Source: Aedoeadaptatus coli (GTDB lineage Bacteria > Bacillota > Clostridia > Tissierellales > Peptoniphilaceae). Taken from it: a stretch of DNA of 64,000 bases. Below the pieces are notes generated by a model that was not told where the DNA came from, searched no databases, and saw only the letters and a list, made by a program, of their open reading frames with translations. The stretch lies in NCBI RefSeq assembly GCF_900343085.1, contig NZ_OPYI01000002.1, positions 98,919-162,918 of the forward strand, written 5' to 3'. The translations under genes and the position numbers were made by a program. This document shows, piece by piece, positions 8,805-16,604 of the stretch (within the stretch, counting starts at the first letter, position 1; each line of letters opens with the position of its first letter).

Positions 8805-9386
8805 CTACTTTGCGCTGATTTCTTCGTAAGCGGGAAGAATGGAATTAATTCCCTTGAGTACGGCGGTAGATGAAATAGTGGCTCCGCTGATCATCGGAAT
8901 TTCATCTTCGGCTTGCGGATCCTTGTTCCCTTTTACTTCGCCGTTTTTAAAGGACTTGCCTGTAAATTTTTCGAAGTAGGGGGATTCGGTAATTTGCGTA
9001 CCGATACCGGGCGTTTCGGCATTTTGAATGTTTCTGAAACCGGCGATGGTTCCGTCGTTCAAAAGACCGATGGCGTTGGTCATGGCACCGCCATAACCGT
9101 TGGCCGTATGGTTAATGCCGTAGCCGACGATTTCGTCGCCTTTTTTCGCTACGAATACGTCTTGAATGTCTTTGTATTTTTCAACGAGGGCTGTTTTCTT
9201 CGCTTCGTCCAAGGGTTCGAATTTATCGGCCTTGTCGCCGTAAATTTCTTGGTACGCTTGTACGGATTTTTCGAATTCAGCTTTTGCGATAACTTCAGAG
9301 GTAAAGCTGTTTACTACAGCCAAAAGTCCTGCCGCAACTGCGGAAATAACCAAGAGGACAAGACCCGTCTTTAAATAATTCTTCAT
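8805..9386 (-). CDS. rnfG: Rnf complex FMN-binding subunit RnfG
   Basis: A 193-residue protein with an N-terminal membrane anchor and an extracytoplasmic FMN_bind domain. The C-terminal motif ISGATISSTAV contains the threonine to which FMN is covalently linked by ApbE in this family. No apbE gene is visible in the window. The start ATG abuts the rnfD stop. Confidence 0.96.
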   Translation of the reverse strand: MKNYLKTGLVLLVISAVAAGLLAVVNSFTSEVIAKAEFEKSVQAYQEIYGDKADKFEPLDEAKKTALVEKYKDIQDVFVAKKGDEIVGYGINHTANGYGGAMTNAIGLLNDGTIAGFRNIQNAETPGIGTQITESPYFEKFTGKSFKNGEVKGNKDPQAEDEIPMISGATISSTAVLKGINSILPAYEEISAK

Positions 9387-10379
9387 TTACTTCGCCTCCC
9401 CATAAGCTTCCGTTTTTGTCAAACGTTCGATCAAGGGGCTTGCTACGTTCATAAGAAGGATGGAGTAGGATACACCTTCGGCCATGTTGCCCTTCATACG
9501 AATGACGGCCGTTAAGATACCACAGCCGATGGCGAAAATGATTTTGCCCTTATCCCCTTGGGGTGTGGAACTGTAGTCCGTCGCCATAAAGAATGCACCG
9601 AGGAACAAGCCGCCGCCGAGAAGTTCGTAGGGAAGTAATTCCGTGCCGACGCCGAAGATCAAGAGGAACACGGCCGTCGTTGCGATGTAGATCACGGGGA
9701 TCTTCCAGTCGATGACTTTGCGGACCAATAAGTAGCAGGCACCGATTAACAAGAGAAGGGCGGATGTTTCACCGATTACCCCGCCGATGTTACCGAGGAA
9801 CATATCCTTTAACGGAGGGAGGGCATCCAGTTGTTGACCGGCCTTGATGATGGTAAGGGGCGTTGCTGCCGATGCTGCATCGGCGGTTTCGGCCACTTTG
9901 GCCATGGCAGGTGCCGTGTAGGTTGCCATTAATGCGGGCCAGGACAACATTGCCATGGCACGACCGGCCAATGCCGGGTTGACGAAGTTGCCGCCGATGC
10001 CGCCAAAGGCTTCTTTGACGATGACGATGGCAAAGATCGAAGAAATTGCGGGAACGTACCAAGGTACGCCTGCAGGCATGTTCATGGCGAGCAGAACGCC
10101 GGTAACGATGGCGGACAAGTCGCCGATTTGAGATTCTTTCTTTGTGATCTTTTGGAACAGGAATTCACTGCCCACACAGAAGATCACGCTGATCAGATAA
10201 ATTATAAGTGCTTGCATTCCGAAGAAGTACACACTGCCCACGACGGCCGGTGCCAAGGCGATGAGCACGTCGCGCATGATCTTGGTGACCGTGTCGTTGG
10301 AACGAATATGGGGCGCTAATTGTACGAAGCGTCCGTCTCCTTGTAAACTAGGAGATTTGGTTTTTACATTGTTTTCCAT
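9387..10379 (-). CDS. rnfD: Rnf complex membrane subunit RnfD
   Basis: A 330-residue polytopic membrane subunit (NqrB homologue) expected to carry a covalent FMN; the SAATPLTI segment near residue 165 matches the flavinylation site region. The GGNFVNPALAGRAMAM stretch is family-typical. In characterised Rnf complexes it contributes to the Na+/H+ translocation path with RnfA, E and G. Confidence 0.96.
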   Translation of the reverse strand: MENNVKTKSPSLQGDGRFVQLAPHIRSNDTVTKIMRDVLIALAPAVVGSVYFFGMQALIIYLISVIFCVGSEFLFQKITKKESQIGDLSAIVTGVLLAMNMPAGVPWYVPAISSIFAIVIVKEAFGGIGGNFVNPALAGRAMAMLSWPALMATYTAPAMAKVAETADAASAATPLTIIKAGQQLDALPPLKDMFLGNIGGVIGETSALLLLIGACYLLVRKVIDWKIPVIYIATTAVFLLIFGVGTELLPYELLGGGLFLGAFFMATDYSSTPQGDKGKIIFAIGCGILTAVIRMKGNMAEGVSYSILLMNVASPLIERLTKTEAYGEAK

Positions 10380-10391
10380 GACTACCTCCTA

Positions 10392-11717
10392 TTATTTACG
10401 AGCATTGGCGCGCACTTCGCGTTTGGCGAGTTTTGTCGATTCGCTTAAATAGCGCTTTGCGGGACATACAAACGAGCAAATGCCGCATTCCATGCATTGA
10501 TCCGCATGGTATTCCTGACATTTGTCAATTCGATTTCTCAAAATTGATGCGTTAATACGCGTCGGGTTAATATTGGCCGGGCAGTGATCCACGCAGCGTC
10601 CGCATTGAATGCAGGGACCTTGTTCCATATCATCGATTTCAACATCGGTGAAGGCCAAAATACCGGAGGACGTCTTGGTGATGGGCGAATTAAAGTCGAA
10701 GATGGACTTCCCTGTCATGGGGCCGCCGCAGATAAATTCGACGACATTATCTTTCACGCCGCAGTAATCCAGAATATCTTGTACCGGCGTACCGACGCGA
10801 ACCAGGAGGTTCTTCGGATGTTCGATGCCGGAACCGGATACGGTAAGAATCCGTTCGATGGAGGGCATGCCCTTGGCGATTAAGTCGTAATAGGCTTTCG
10901 ACGTTTGAACATTGGTCAGGAAAACGCCGACGTCGTTGGTTACGCCATTTTGCGGAACGATACGGCCGCAGATGGCTTCCGATTGACGCTTGGAGTCCCC
11001 TTGCGGGTACTTGGTCTGCATCGTGGCAACCTTTAAGGTCGGGTATTCGGTTTTAACCATTTCGTTGGCCTTTTCAATGGCGTCCGGTTTGTTTTGTTCG
11101 ATTGCTAAGTACGCTTCATCGGTTTGATAAAGGTCTTGGAACAGTTTTAACGATGCGAATAATTCATCGGCTTGTTCCAACATGAGACGGTGGTCACAAG
11201 TCAAAAACGGTTCACATTCAGCGCCGTTCAAAATAACGATGTCCAGTACCGGATCATCACTCTTCAGTTTTGCGTGAAGCGGGAAGCCGGCGCCACCCAT
11301 ACCGACGATCCCTGCGTTTTTAACCAAGGATACAATTTCGTCGATACTCATGTCTTTGTAATTTTCTACCGGTTTGACGGAAGGATCCAAATCGTCCTTG
11401 CCGTCGTTTTCGATGACGACCATATCTGTGTACATACCGTTAGCGGCATAGCCTTTTTCAATGGCTATAACTTCGCCCGATACACTGCTATGTACGGCCG
11501 CGGAAATAAACGCGTCGGAATTACCGACAATTTGCCCTCTCAGCACGTGATCGCCTACGGCAACCGTAGGTTTACACGGAGCACCGATGTGTTGGCTCAT
11601 AGGAATTCGAACCAACTTCGGTGAAGGCAGAACTTCAATAGCGACTCCTTCTGTCAGCTCTTTGTGTTCATCAAAGTGAACGCCGCCCACAGAAAAAGTG
11701 AGATTCGTCTTTGCCAT
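10392..11717 (-). CDS. rnfC: Rnf complex NADH-binding subunit RnfC
   Basis: A 441-residue peripheral subunit that reduces NAD+. It contains the glycine-rich nucleotide/FMN segment GMGGAGFPLHAKL (about residue 140) and two 4Fe-4S motifs, CIQCGRCVDHCP and CMECGICSFVCP, near the C-terminus. It is the first gene of rnfCDGEAB. The order and sizes are canonical for clostridial Rnf, supporting energy conservation from reduced ferredoxin. Confidence 0.97.
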   Translation of the reverse strand: MAKTNLTFSVGGVHFDEHKELTEGVAIEVLPSPKLVRIPMSQHIGAPCKPTVAVGDHVLRGQIVGNSDAFISAAVHSSVSGEVIAIEKGYAANGMYTDMVVIENDGKDDLDPSVKPVENYKDMSIDEIVSLVKNAGIVGMGGAGFPLHAKLKSDDPVLDIVILNGAECEPFLTCDHRLMLEQADELFASLKLFQDLYQTDEAYLAIEQNKPDAIEKANEMVKTEYPTLKVATMQTKYPQGDSKRQSEAICGRIVPQNGVTNDVGVFLTNVQTSKAYYDLIAKGMPSIERILTVSGSGIEHPKNLLVRVGTPVQDILDYCGVKDNVVEFICGGPMTGKSIFDFNSPITKTSSGILAFTDVEIDDMEQGPCIQCGRCVDHCPANINPTRINASILRNRIDKCQEYHADQCMECGICSFVCPAKRYLSESTKLAKREVRANARK

Positions 11718-11972
11718 TCTTTCACCCCTTGCATTCTAAGAAATGAATCGCCGGGCAAGCGTTTTGCCTGCAACTACAACGAGTGACCGTTTTGGTTTCC
11801 CGTCGTTCGGCTCTTCAGCTTTCATCTTTCCCTATCTTATCAAAATCGTTATAAAAAATCTAGTATTTGTCTAAAACGAACGTATAAAATACGGCTCGCA
11901 ATCCCTGTAACGGGGCAATACCGAGGATCGCCGAATTTTTCATACAAAATAAATTTTTTTAGAAGGGAAATT
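11718..11972 (-). promoter_or_regulatory. rnf upstream region
   Basis: This 255-bp stretch has no gene. On the minus strand, around 11848-11876, an AT-rich stretch holds TAGACA followed about 14 bp later by TATAAC, and a second -10-like GATAAGAT, possible weak promoter parts about 130-150 bp before rnfC. The long leader has several GC-rich blocks but no riboswitch or terminator that I can recognise. Confidence 0.3.
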
Positions 11973-12185
11973 TTATCGCGGATTCACGGCGGTAATGATT
12001 TCCCCTCTCATCACGACCGCCCCTTCGTCGACTTTCCACTGAAGCACGCCGCCGATGGGTGCGGAAATGGAAATTTCCATTTTCATGCTCTCGAGAATGC
12101 AAAGCACGTCGCCTTTTTTCACTTCTTCCCCGGACTTAAAGCAGAGCCTGAGAATTTTTCCCGGCAGCGGAGCCCTTAAAATCAT
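11973..12185 (-). CDS. Biotin carrier protein (biotin/lipoyl attachment domain)
   Basis: A 70-residue protein that is just one biotinyl domain. ESMKME (lysine about residue 35) is the biotinylation site, preceded by the PLPGKIL and GDVLCILE turns. It lacks the Ala/Pro-rich linker and N-terminal extension found in decarboxylase gamma subunits or AccB. Its start overlaps the carboxyltransferase stop by 4 bp, so the two are coupled and probably form one enzyme. Confidence 0.9.
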   Translation of the reverse strand: MILRAPLPGKILRLCFKSGEEVKKGDVLCILESMKMEISISAPIGGVLQWKVDEGAVVMRGEIITAVNPR

Positions 12186-13426
12186 CTCAGCACCTCCGAT
12201 AATTTCCGTCTCAACGACTCGACGGACAGGATTTCGTCGACCAGGCCGCTCTTTTTCGCCGCCTCGGCGGAAAGATGCATGGCCCTGTAGCTCGCCAAAT
12301 TTTCTTTTTCAAGATGCAAAATATCCGCCGCAAGTTCCGCGCCCATGACACCGATTTTTGCCCACTCCAAGGCGAAGTAGGCGTCGGCGCCCATTTCCCG
12401 ACAGCCCATGGCCATGTACGCGCCGCCGAGGACATTTCCCACGGCCACGGTGATTTTTTTTGCGTCGTGATCCAAATAGGCTTCCATCATGGCGGCGCCC
12501 GCTCTCATGACGCCCTCCCCTTCCGATGCACTTCCGGGCAAAAAGCCCGGCGTGTCCGCCAAGCTGATCACCGGCAATTGCAGGCGCCGGCACAGTTTGT
12601 AGAAGGCCGCGGCTTTCAGCGCCGCCTCTTTGTCCAGCACCCCCGCCGCCACATCGGGATTGTTGGCGAATATCCCGACCCGCATGCCGTCGATGCGCGC
12701 CAAGATAGCCGTGGCGTTTTGCGCCCACCGGGGCCACAAATAAATGGCGCTTTCTTCGTCGACGACGGCGCGGATCACATCCTCCGTTTGCCCCTCAGCC
12801 CGCGTCTTACGCGGAGGAATGGCTACCACCTGCTTCTGCCTTAAGAAGGCCATAAGGGCGCGGCAATGGGCGATCATGGCTTCTTCCGTTTCGGACAGGA
12901 GATGAACGCCGCCCCGCTCGGCCACGACTTTCGCGCCGCCCATGGCCGAAAGGCTCGTCTCTTCGTAAATGGCTCGCGCCACGATTTTCGGCCCCGTGAG
13001 GCAGAAGGCCGATGCATCCTCAAGGGCGAGCACCACATCGCAAAGGCCGGCCATGTAGGCCGCCGCACCGATGCAGGGACCGTAGGACAGATACACCCGC
13101 GGCGTATCCAATGCTTTCAGCGCGCGAAAAACCGATCCGGCGCCGGAAAGAGACAGCTGACCGCTCACCATGTCGGCCCCGGCCGATTGGCACAACAACA
13201 CGAGGGGCGCCCGCCCTTCTCCGGCCAGCTTGATGGCCCGAACAATGGATGCGCCTTCGAAATAGCCCAGAGCGCCGCCTTTTTTCGTGGGATCGAAGGC
13301 CGCCAGGACCACAGGCTTTTGGGCGATCTTCGCCGCGGCCACGGCCACCGCCGATTGATTCTTTTCTATGTAGTGAATGCTTCCTTCGTCGGCGAGGGCT
13401 TCCATGCGCCGAAAAACTTCTTTCAT
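12182..13426 (-). CDS. Acyl-CoA carboxyltransferase (PccB/MmdA/GcdA-like), short form
   Basis: A carboxyltransferase of the crotonase-like fold that moves CO2 between biotin and an acyl-CoA. It is about 414 residues from ATG 13426, chosen because GAGGTGG lies 5 bp upstream; an in-frame ATG at 13447 exists. Two oxyanion-hole regions are visible: GPCIGAAAYMAGLCD in the N-half, and TPGFLPG followed by GGAYMAMGCREMGAD in the C-half. It is about 100 residues shorter than usual family members, mostly at the N-terminus. No biotin carboxylase or Na+-pumping beta subunit is nearby, so carboxylase, decarboxylase or transcarboxylase cannot be decided. Confidence 0.85.
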   Translation of the reverse strand: MKEVFRRMEALADEGSIHYIEKNQSAVAVAAAKIAQKPVVLAAFDPTKKGGALGYFEGASIVRAIKLAGEGRAPLVLLCQSAGADMVSGQLSLSGAGSVFRALKALDTPRVYLSYGPCIGAAAYMAGLCDVVLALEDASAFCLTGPKIVARAIYEETSLSAMGGAKVVAERGGVHLLSETEEAMIAHCRALMAFLRQKQVVAIPPRKTRAEGQTEDVIRAVVDEESAIYLWPRWAQNATAILARIDGMRVGIFANNPDVAAGVLDKEAALKAAAFYKLCRRLQLPVISLADTPGFLPGSASEGEGVMRAGAAMMEAYLDHDAKKITVAVGNVLGGAYMAMGCREMGADAYFALEWAKIGVMGAELAADILHLEKENLASYRAMHLSAEAAKKSGLVDEILSVESLRRKLSEVLR

Positions 13427-13449
13427 GACACCACCTCTTTCATTCATTT

Positions 13450-13455
13450 ATTATA
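13450..13455 (-). promoter_or_regulatory. -10 element upstream of the carboxyltransferase
   Basis: A perfect TATAAT on the minus strand, 23 bp before the carboxyltransferase start and immediately after the T-run of the tRNA-Leu(CAG) terminator. The matching -35 position falls inside the terminator hairpin and is poor. Confidence 0.4.
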
Positions 13456-13487
13456 CGCAAAAAGCCGCACGATAAACGTGCGGCTTT
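13456..13487 (-). terminator. Terminator of tRNA-Leu(CAG)
   Basis: A perfect 10-bp stem (AAAGCCGCAC/GTGCGGCTTT) with a 7-nt loop and a TTTTT run on the minus strand, 4 bp after the tRNA 3' end. It is only about 30 bp before the carboxyltransferase start. Confidence 0.85.
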
Positions 13488-13491
13488 AAAA

Positions 13492-13578
13492 TGGTGCGGG
13501 AAAAGGGACTTGAACCCCCACGTGCATACACACACATGATCCTGAATCATGCCTGTCTGCCAATTCCAGCATTCCCGC
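13492..13578 (-). tRNA. tRNA-Leu(CAG)
   Basis: An 87-nt class II tRNA with encoded CCA, acceptor stem GCGGGAA/TTCCCGC, T-arm GGGGTTCAAGTCCC, a long variable arm, and anticodon loop TTCAGGA (anticodon CAG). The prophage now separates it from tRNA-Leu(GAG), which would otherwise lie about 100 bp away on the same strand. Confidence 0.95.
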
Positions 13579-13642
13579 TCACGATAAGATATTATAACAC
13601 GGCTTTTTCGAAATGTAAACGGGCAGTTAAGAATTTCATAAA

Positions 13643-13676
13643 ATAAAAAAACCGACGATGGCGAACCACCGACGGT
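13643..13676 (-). terminator. Displaced terminator of tRNA-Leu(GAG)
   Basis: On the minus strand an 11-bp stem (ACCGTCGGTGG/CCATCGTCGGT, one mismatch and one wobble) with a TTCG tetraloop and a T-run. It lies just left of attL. In the uninfected chromosome it would directly follow tRNA-Leu(GAG), so the prophage has moved it 39 kb from its gene. Confidence 0.75.
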
Positions 13677-13682
13677 CTTTCA

Positions 13683-13699
13683 TTGCATGGTGCGGAGAA
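13683..13699. other. attL core (17 bp)
   Basis: TTGCATGGTGCGGAGAA, identical to 52906-52922. The 12 bp TGGTGCGGAGAA equal the last 12 nt of tRNA-Leu(GAG) on the minus strand. Host DNA is to the left (the tRNA terminator), phage DNA to the right. Confidence 0.92.
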
Positions 13700-13756
13700 C
13701 CCCTACAATATGGAAGACACACAATTTACGTTAGTTCTATTGGTGGCCTAAGTGAT

Positions 13757-13954
13757 TCAGTTCCCTGCGTTCTCATTCTCTTCATCGAAAATAGTAAGAA
13801 GTTCTTCCACTTCTTCCCTGCTCTTCGCGTAACGGCGAGCGAAGGTTCGAGCATTACTCCTTACTCGCTGATACCTTTTCTTCTCCGGATTGTTTTCTTC
13901 CCACTTCCGGGTAGCCTTGATTTGGGCATCACTTGTTTTGTTTTCGGCGTTCAT
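13757..13954 (-). CDS. Small basic phage protein, 65 aa
   Basis: A 65-residue, highly charged protein with Arg/Lys-rich stretches (KRYQRVRSNARTFARRYAKS) and an acidic end. Similar short proteins with a KYQKxRSxARxFIR-like core occur widely in Firmicutes phages, and I know no function for them. It is the last phage gene before attL, third in a small cassette driven by the promoter at 14288-14316. Its start lies inside the end of the preceding small membrane protein gene. Confidence 0.75.
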   Translation of the reverse strand: MNAENKTSDAQIKATRKWEENNPEKKRYQRVRSNARTFARRYAKSREEVEELLTIFDEENENAGN

Positions 13955-14096
13955 CTTTCAACTCCTCTTCGAGTCTTTTCTTTTCTTCAACGAGCTTGCT
14001 ATTTTTAACAAATAAAACGATACAGGCAACAACAAATAAAACGATACAGGCAACAACAGATAAGACGAGCAAGACATTCAATAATTGATTTAACAT
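13929..14096 (-). CDS. Small phage membrane protein, 55 aa
   Basis: ATG at 14096 to TGA at 13929. One hydrophobic segment (about residues 4-30) is followed by a charged coiled-coil-like tail (KKRLEEELKDERRKQNK). The membrane segment was lengthened by a perfect 24-bp tandem duplication, so the octapeptide CIVLFVVA recurs. It overlaps the downstream 65-aa gene by 26 bp. Function unknown; candidates are a lysogenic conversion protein or a small accessory holin. Confidence 0.6.
   Translation of the reverse strand: MLNQLLNVLLVLSVVACIVLFVVACIVLFVKNSKLVEEKKRLEEELKDERRKQNK
14007..14054. repeat. Perfect 24-bp tandem duplication
   Basis: Two adjacent identical 24-bp units (14007-14030 and 14031-14054), with a few more matching bases after. 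The length keeps the reading frame of the 55-aa membrane protein and adds eight residues to its transmembrane segment. Confidence 0.95.
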
Positions 14097-14131
14097 AATG
14101 CGCGTGATAGAATTTACTTAAAGGAAGGGGA

Positions 14132-14263
14132 TTAACCCCCACCTTTAAGTTTTTCTAATTCTAGCTTTAGCTTTTTGATTTCTAGCATCTTAACTTGTAT
14201 TTGTTGGTACCCGTTAACAGCTGTCATGATCAATATAGCTAAAGCTATTATTTTTTCTATCAC
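14132..14263 (-). CDS. Small phage protein with N-terminal membrane segment, 43 aa
   Basis: GTG start at 14263 preceded by GAGGTGAG, stop at 14132. A hydrophobic N-terminus (IIALAILIMTAVNG) is followed by a Lys/Leu/Glu heptad-like stretch (LEIKKLKLELEKLK). It is the first gene after the strong promoter at 14288-14316. Function unknown. Confidence 0.55.
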   Translation of the reverse strand: MIEKIIALAILIMTAVNGYQQIQVKMLEIKKLKLELEKLKGGG

Positions 14264-14287
14264 TTTCTCACCTCACTTTCTGTATTT

Positions 14288-14316
14288 ATTATACCACGCG
14301 TGTTATATTCTGTAAA
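14288..14316 (-). promoter_or_regulatory. Strong sigma-70/A promoter for the attL-side accessory cassette
   Basis: On the minus strand TTTACA, 17-bp spacer, TATAAT. The spacer holds the palindrome CACGCGTG inside a longer near-palindrome that reaches into the -10 box, a possible operator. A terminator at 14342-14380 insulates it from the lysis genes, so the cassette can be transcribed from the prophage state. Confidence 0.8.
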
Positions 14317-14341
14317 GGGTTTTCTCAATATTTTATAAAAT

Positions 14342-14380
14342 AAAAAGCGTCTAAGGAATCATACTCCCTAGACGCTTTTT
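14342..14380 (-). terminator. Terminator at the end of the phage late operon
   Basis: A 12-bp stem (AAAAAGCGTCTA/TAGACGCTTTTT) with T-runs on both sides, so it can work in both directions. It closes the lysis operon. Confidence 0.85.
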
Positions 14381-14451
14381 ATTACCTATTGATTTTTTTC
14401 GACGTCCTCAGGTCGATTTTAAGGCATTTTAAAACCCTAACAGGTGTAATA

Positions 14452-14709
14452 CTACCTCGGCCCTTTTTGCGAGTTGAAGTATCTCTGCTTTTTATGCAGT
14501 CGTTTAAACTCCTCCTCCGTGAGCAACCGCTGAACGGCAACTTTGTATTCCTTGCAGTACGGATACTTGCCGGCATCGATGATTTGCCGCACCCGTAGCG
14601 CATCTTTCTTCGTATGCAGATGGGCGTGTTGCTCATAAGCACCACCCTCTCTTTTAATCAACCAAGGCCTATCGCCACATCCAGGCTTGTACAGAATGGT
14701 AAGCCGCAT
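14452..14709 (-). CDS. Hypothetical phage protein, 85 aa
   Basis: An 85-residue basic protein (CGDRPWLIKREGGAYEQHAH near the N-terminus, LTEEEFKRLHKKQRY near the end). It starts 3 bp after the holin stop and is the last gene of the lysis operon. I do not recognise a family. The competing frame at 14382-14645 gives a low-complexity Arg/Ser translation and is rejected. Confidence 0.65.
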   Translation of the reverse strand: MRLTILYKPGCGDRPWLIKREGGAYEQHAHLHTKKDALRVRQIIDAGKYPYCKEYKVAVQRLLTEEEFKRLHKKQRYFNSQKGPR

Positions 14710-14712
14710 AAG

Positions 14713-14988
14713 CTATCCGCGTTTGTGATCTTTGTATGCCTTTCGCTCTTGTTCACTCACGGCACCGGAGTCACCGATTCGTGTTCCGCTCTCGTAAAGG
14801 CCGACAGCGGAGAGGCCTATCACCATACCGGTGACGGCGCTTTCCGCAGACAAGCCCGCAAGCGCCAGATGCAGAATCATGCCGACGATAATGGCCACAA
14901 TCGGACTGTATCGATTCGGCAGGCCGGCGATTTTAAAGGCCTGTGTCAAACCGAGTGTCGCGCTTGTCAGTACAATTGCATTTTGCAT
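14713..14988 (-). CDS. Phage holin
   Basis: A 91-residue protein from ATG 14988 (GGGGAG ribosome site 6 bp upstream). Two hydrophobic helices (about residues 5-45 and 50-70) and a charged C-terminus (SEQERKAYKDHKRG) fit a class II-like holin, which makes holes in the membrane to release the endolysin. It overlaps the endolysin end by 56 bp in another frame. Confidence 0.8.
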   Translation of the reverse strand: MQNAIVLTSATLGLTQAFKIAGLPNRYSPIVAIIVGMILHLALAGLSAESAVTGMVIGLSAVGLYESGTRIGDSGAVSEQERKAYKDHKRG

Positions 14989-16234
14989 GGTTATCTCCCC
15001 TCTTTTGATCATAGCGATAAAGCATCGTCATCATCTCTTCCCGCGTCATCTCAGCACCGGGCCGGGTACCGTCGCAAATTCCTTGCTCTTTACCCCACTC
15101 CCACGCTTCCTTCGCCCAGTCGGAGGGCTTTTCAATATCTCTGGTCACGTATTTCTTCACTCCCTTGTCATATTGCTGTAAGCCGAGGCGTTCAATCAGT
15201 TGGATTAGCTGCTTTCCATAGTCTAGTGCCGTTGCATAGCCACATGACTGTAGTGCCTTCGCCTGATCTTTGTAGTTCTTTGCATTTAACACCGCTGCGT
15301 AATTCTTCTTCCGCCAATCGGTGGATACAAAAAAGGCATCGTGATCCATAATGGAGTCGGCAACGCTGTCGTAAACCCTAAAGTCGGCGACTATCTCGTA
15401 AACTTCCCCGGTCGGCTTTTGCTCTTTCGTCTTCTTGGAATAGGTCTTTCCGGACCAATCCTTTCCTGCCTTAATCCCAAATAAGTTATGGGCATTCTTG
15501 GCCAACTCTGATTTTCCCCATCCTGATTCCAGAATCGCTTGGGCCATCGTCACAGAAGGCAAGATATTTAGTTTCTTGCCCTTTAGGCAATCCACCACGC
15601 TTTGAACAAACTTCTCTTCGTCTAAAACCACAGGTACCGTTTTCTCCGGTGCCGTCGGCTTCGCCTTTCCGAAGTATTCTGCTACGGCACGGGCCACGGC
15701 GTCAGCGGTCTTTTGCAGATTCTTTCGGTAAACAGTTGCGTCTGCCATATTATCATGGAAGGCGTGCTCCACAATCATATTGTGCTTTGCCAGCCCGTGG
15801 CGCAGGATGCCGTAATAGTTCGAGCCGGCGGAATTTCTTCGATACTTCGTTCCACGGTTCGGGATCCCCAGTGCGATGGCTACATTGGAGCAGATTCTTT
15901 CACCCAATGTCTTAAGCGACTCCCGTGGATTGGTGCTGTCCCACACTTCCACACCACGGACACCGCCTCCGCACGCATTAGAGTGACAGGAGATCAAAAG
16001 ATCATAGCCTTTCCCCATGGCCCCACGCTTTTGAAGCGGGATATCCGGAGCGATATTCGTTTTTGTCATGCCTACCGTAAAGCCGTAAGCTTCCAAAGCC
16101 GGCTTTAAATAATCGCGGGTGTAAATATAGTTGCAGTCGCCTTCGTTACAGTAAGGCAAATTGTCCACTTGTCTAAAGCCGCGGTTATAGGCGCGCCCGC
16201 CGCCGTGGCCGGGATCAAGTAAAATCTTAACCAT
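14933..16234 (-). CDS. Endolysin: N-acetylmuramoyl-L-alanine amidase plus glucosaminidase
   Basis: About 433 residues from ATG 16234, where GGAGG lies 5 bp upstream; ATG 16246 overlaps that ribosome site. Domains: Amidase_3 (about 1-185; LDPGHGG and an IVEHAFHDN segment supply zinc and catalytic residues), a short linker, a glucosaminidase/mannosyl-glycoprotein domain (about 215-360; MAQAILESGWGKSELA), and an SLH-like repeat (about 370-415). Two bond specificities in one lysin would cut both glycan and stem peptide. Confidence 0.93.
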   Translation of the reverse strand: MVKILLDPGHGGGRAYNRGFRQVDNLPYCNEGDCNYIYTRDYLKPALEAYGFTVGMTKTNIAPDIPLQKRGAMGKGYDLLISCHSNACGGGVRGVEVWDSTNPRESLKTLGERICSNVAIALGIPNRGTKYRRNSAGSNYYGILRHGLAKHNMIVEHAFHDNMADATVYRKNLQKTADAVARAVAEYFGKAKPTAPEKTVPVVLDEEKFVQSVVDCLKGKKLNILPSVTMAQAILESGWGKSELAKNAHNLFGIKAGKDWSGKTYSKKTKEQKPTGEVYEIVADFRVYDSVADSIMDHDAFFVSTDWRKKNYAAVLNAKNYKDQAKALQSCGYATALDYGKQLIQLIERLGLQQYDKGVKKYVTRDIEKPSDWAKEAWEWGKEQGICDGTRPGAEMTREEMMTMLYRYDQKRGDNHAKCNCTDKRDTRFDTGL

Positions 16235-16274
16235 TTGCACCTCCAATTAAAAAGGCAAGGTTATCCCCGCCTTG

Positions 16275-16553
16275 TCATTTTCCCAGAGCATCCACCTTGC
16301 TCTCGATCCTAATAAGGATATCGTGGATCTCGTCGTAATTCTTGCTTTCTTTTAGCATCTCAACATCCGTCCGCATTTCGGCGAGTACCGCCTCCATGCG
16401 TTCGTGATAAGTCTTCGAGTCCTTAATAACGCTGGTATTTGCCTCGATTACTTTTGTGATCTTCTCGATCGTCTTCGGTGTCTGCCACAAATACATGGCG
16501 GCAATCACGACGAGGACCCCAAAATTCACGATCGGTTGATACAATTCAAGCAT
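16275..16553 (-). CDS. Small membrane-anchored coiled-coil phage protein (XhlA/holin-like)
   Basis: A 92-residue protein with one N-terminal membrane helix (about residues 8-23) and a long charged amphipathic region (about 30-90). It lies upstream of the endolysin and downstream of a terminator. The layout is like haemolysin XhlA-type lysis accessory proteins, but the sequence alone does not prove it. Confidence 0.65.
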   Translation of the reverse strand: MLELYQPIVNFGVLVVIAAMYLWQTPKTIEKITKVIEANTSVIKDSKTYHERMEAVLAEMRTDVEMLKESKNYDEIHDILIRIESKVDALGK

Positions 16554-16573
16554 ACATCACTCCTCTCTAAGTA

Positions 16574-16601
16574 AATAAAAAGAGGCGCACATGGGCGCCC
16601 C
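16574..16601 (-). terminator. Terminator between tail and lysis modules
   Basis: On the minus strand a 7-bp GC stem (GGGGCGC/GCGCCTC, one wobble) with a 6-nt loop, followed by TTTTTATTT. Confidence 0.75.
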
Positions 16602-16604
16602 CCA

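Noticed and set aside
14382..14645. Minus-strand ORF of 87 codons
   Set aside because: It is a shifted frame over the 85-aa gene with an Arg/Ser/Lys-rich nonsense-like translation, and it ends after the terminator stem.
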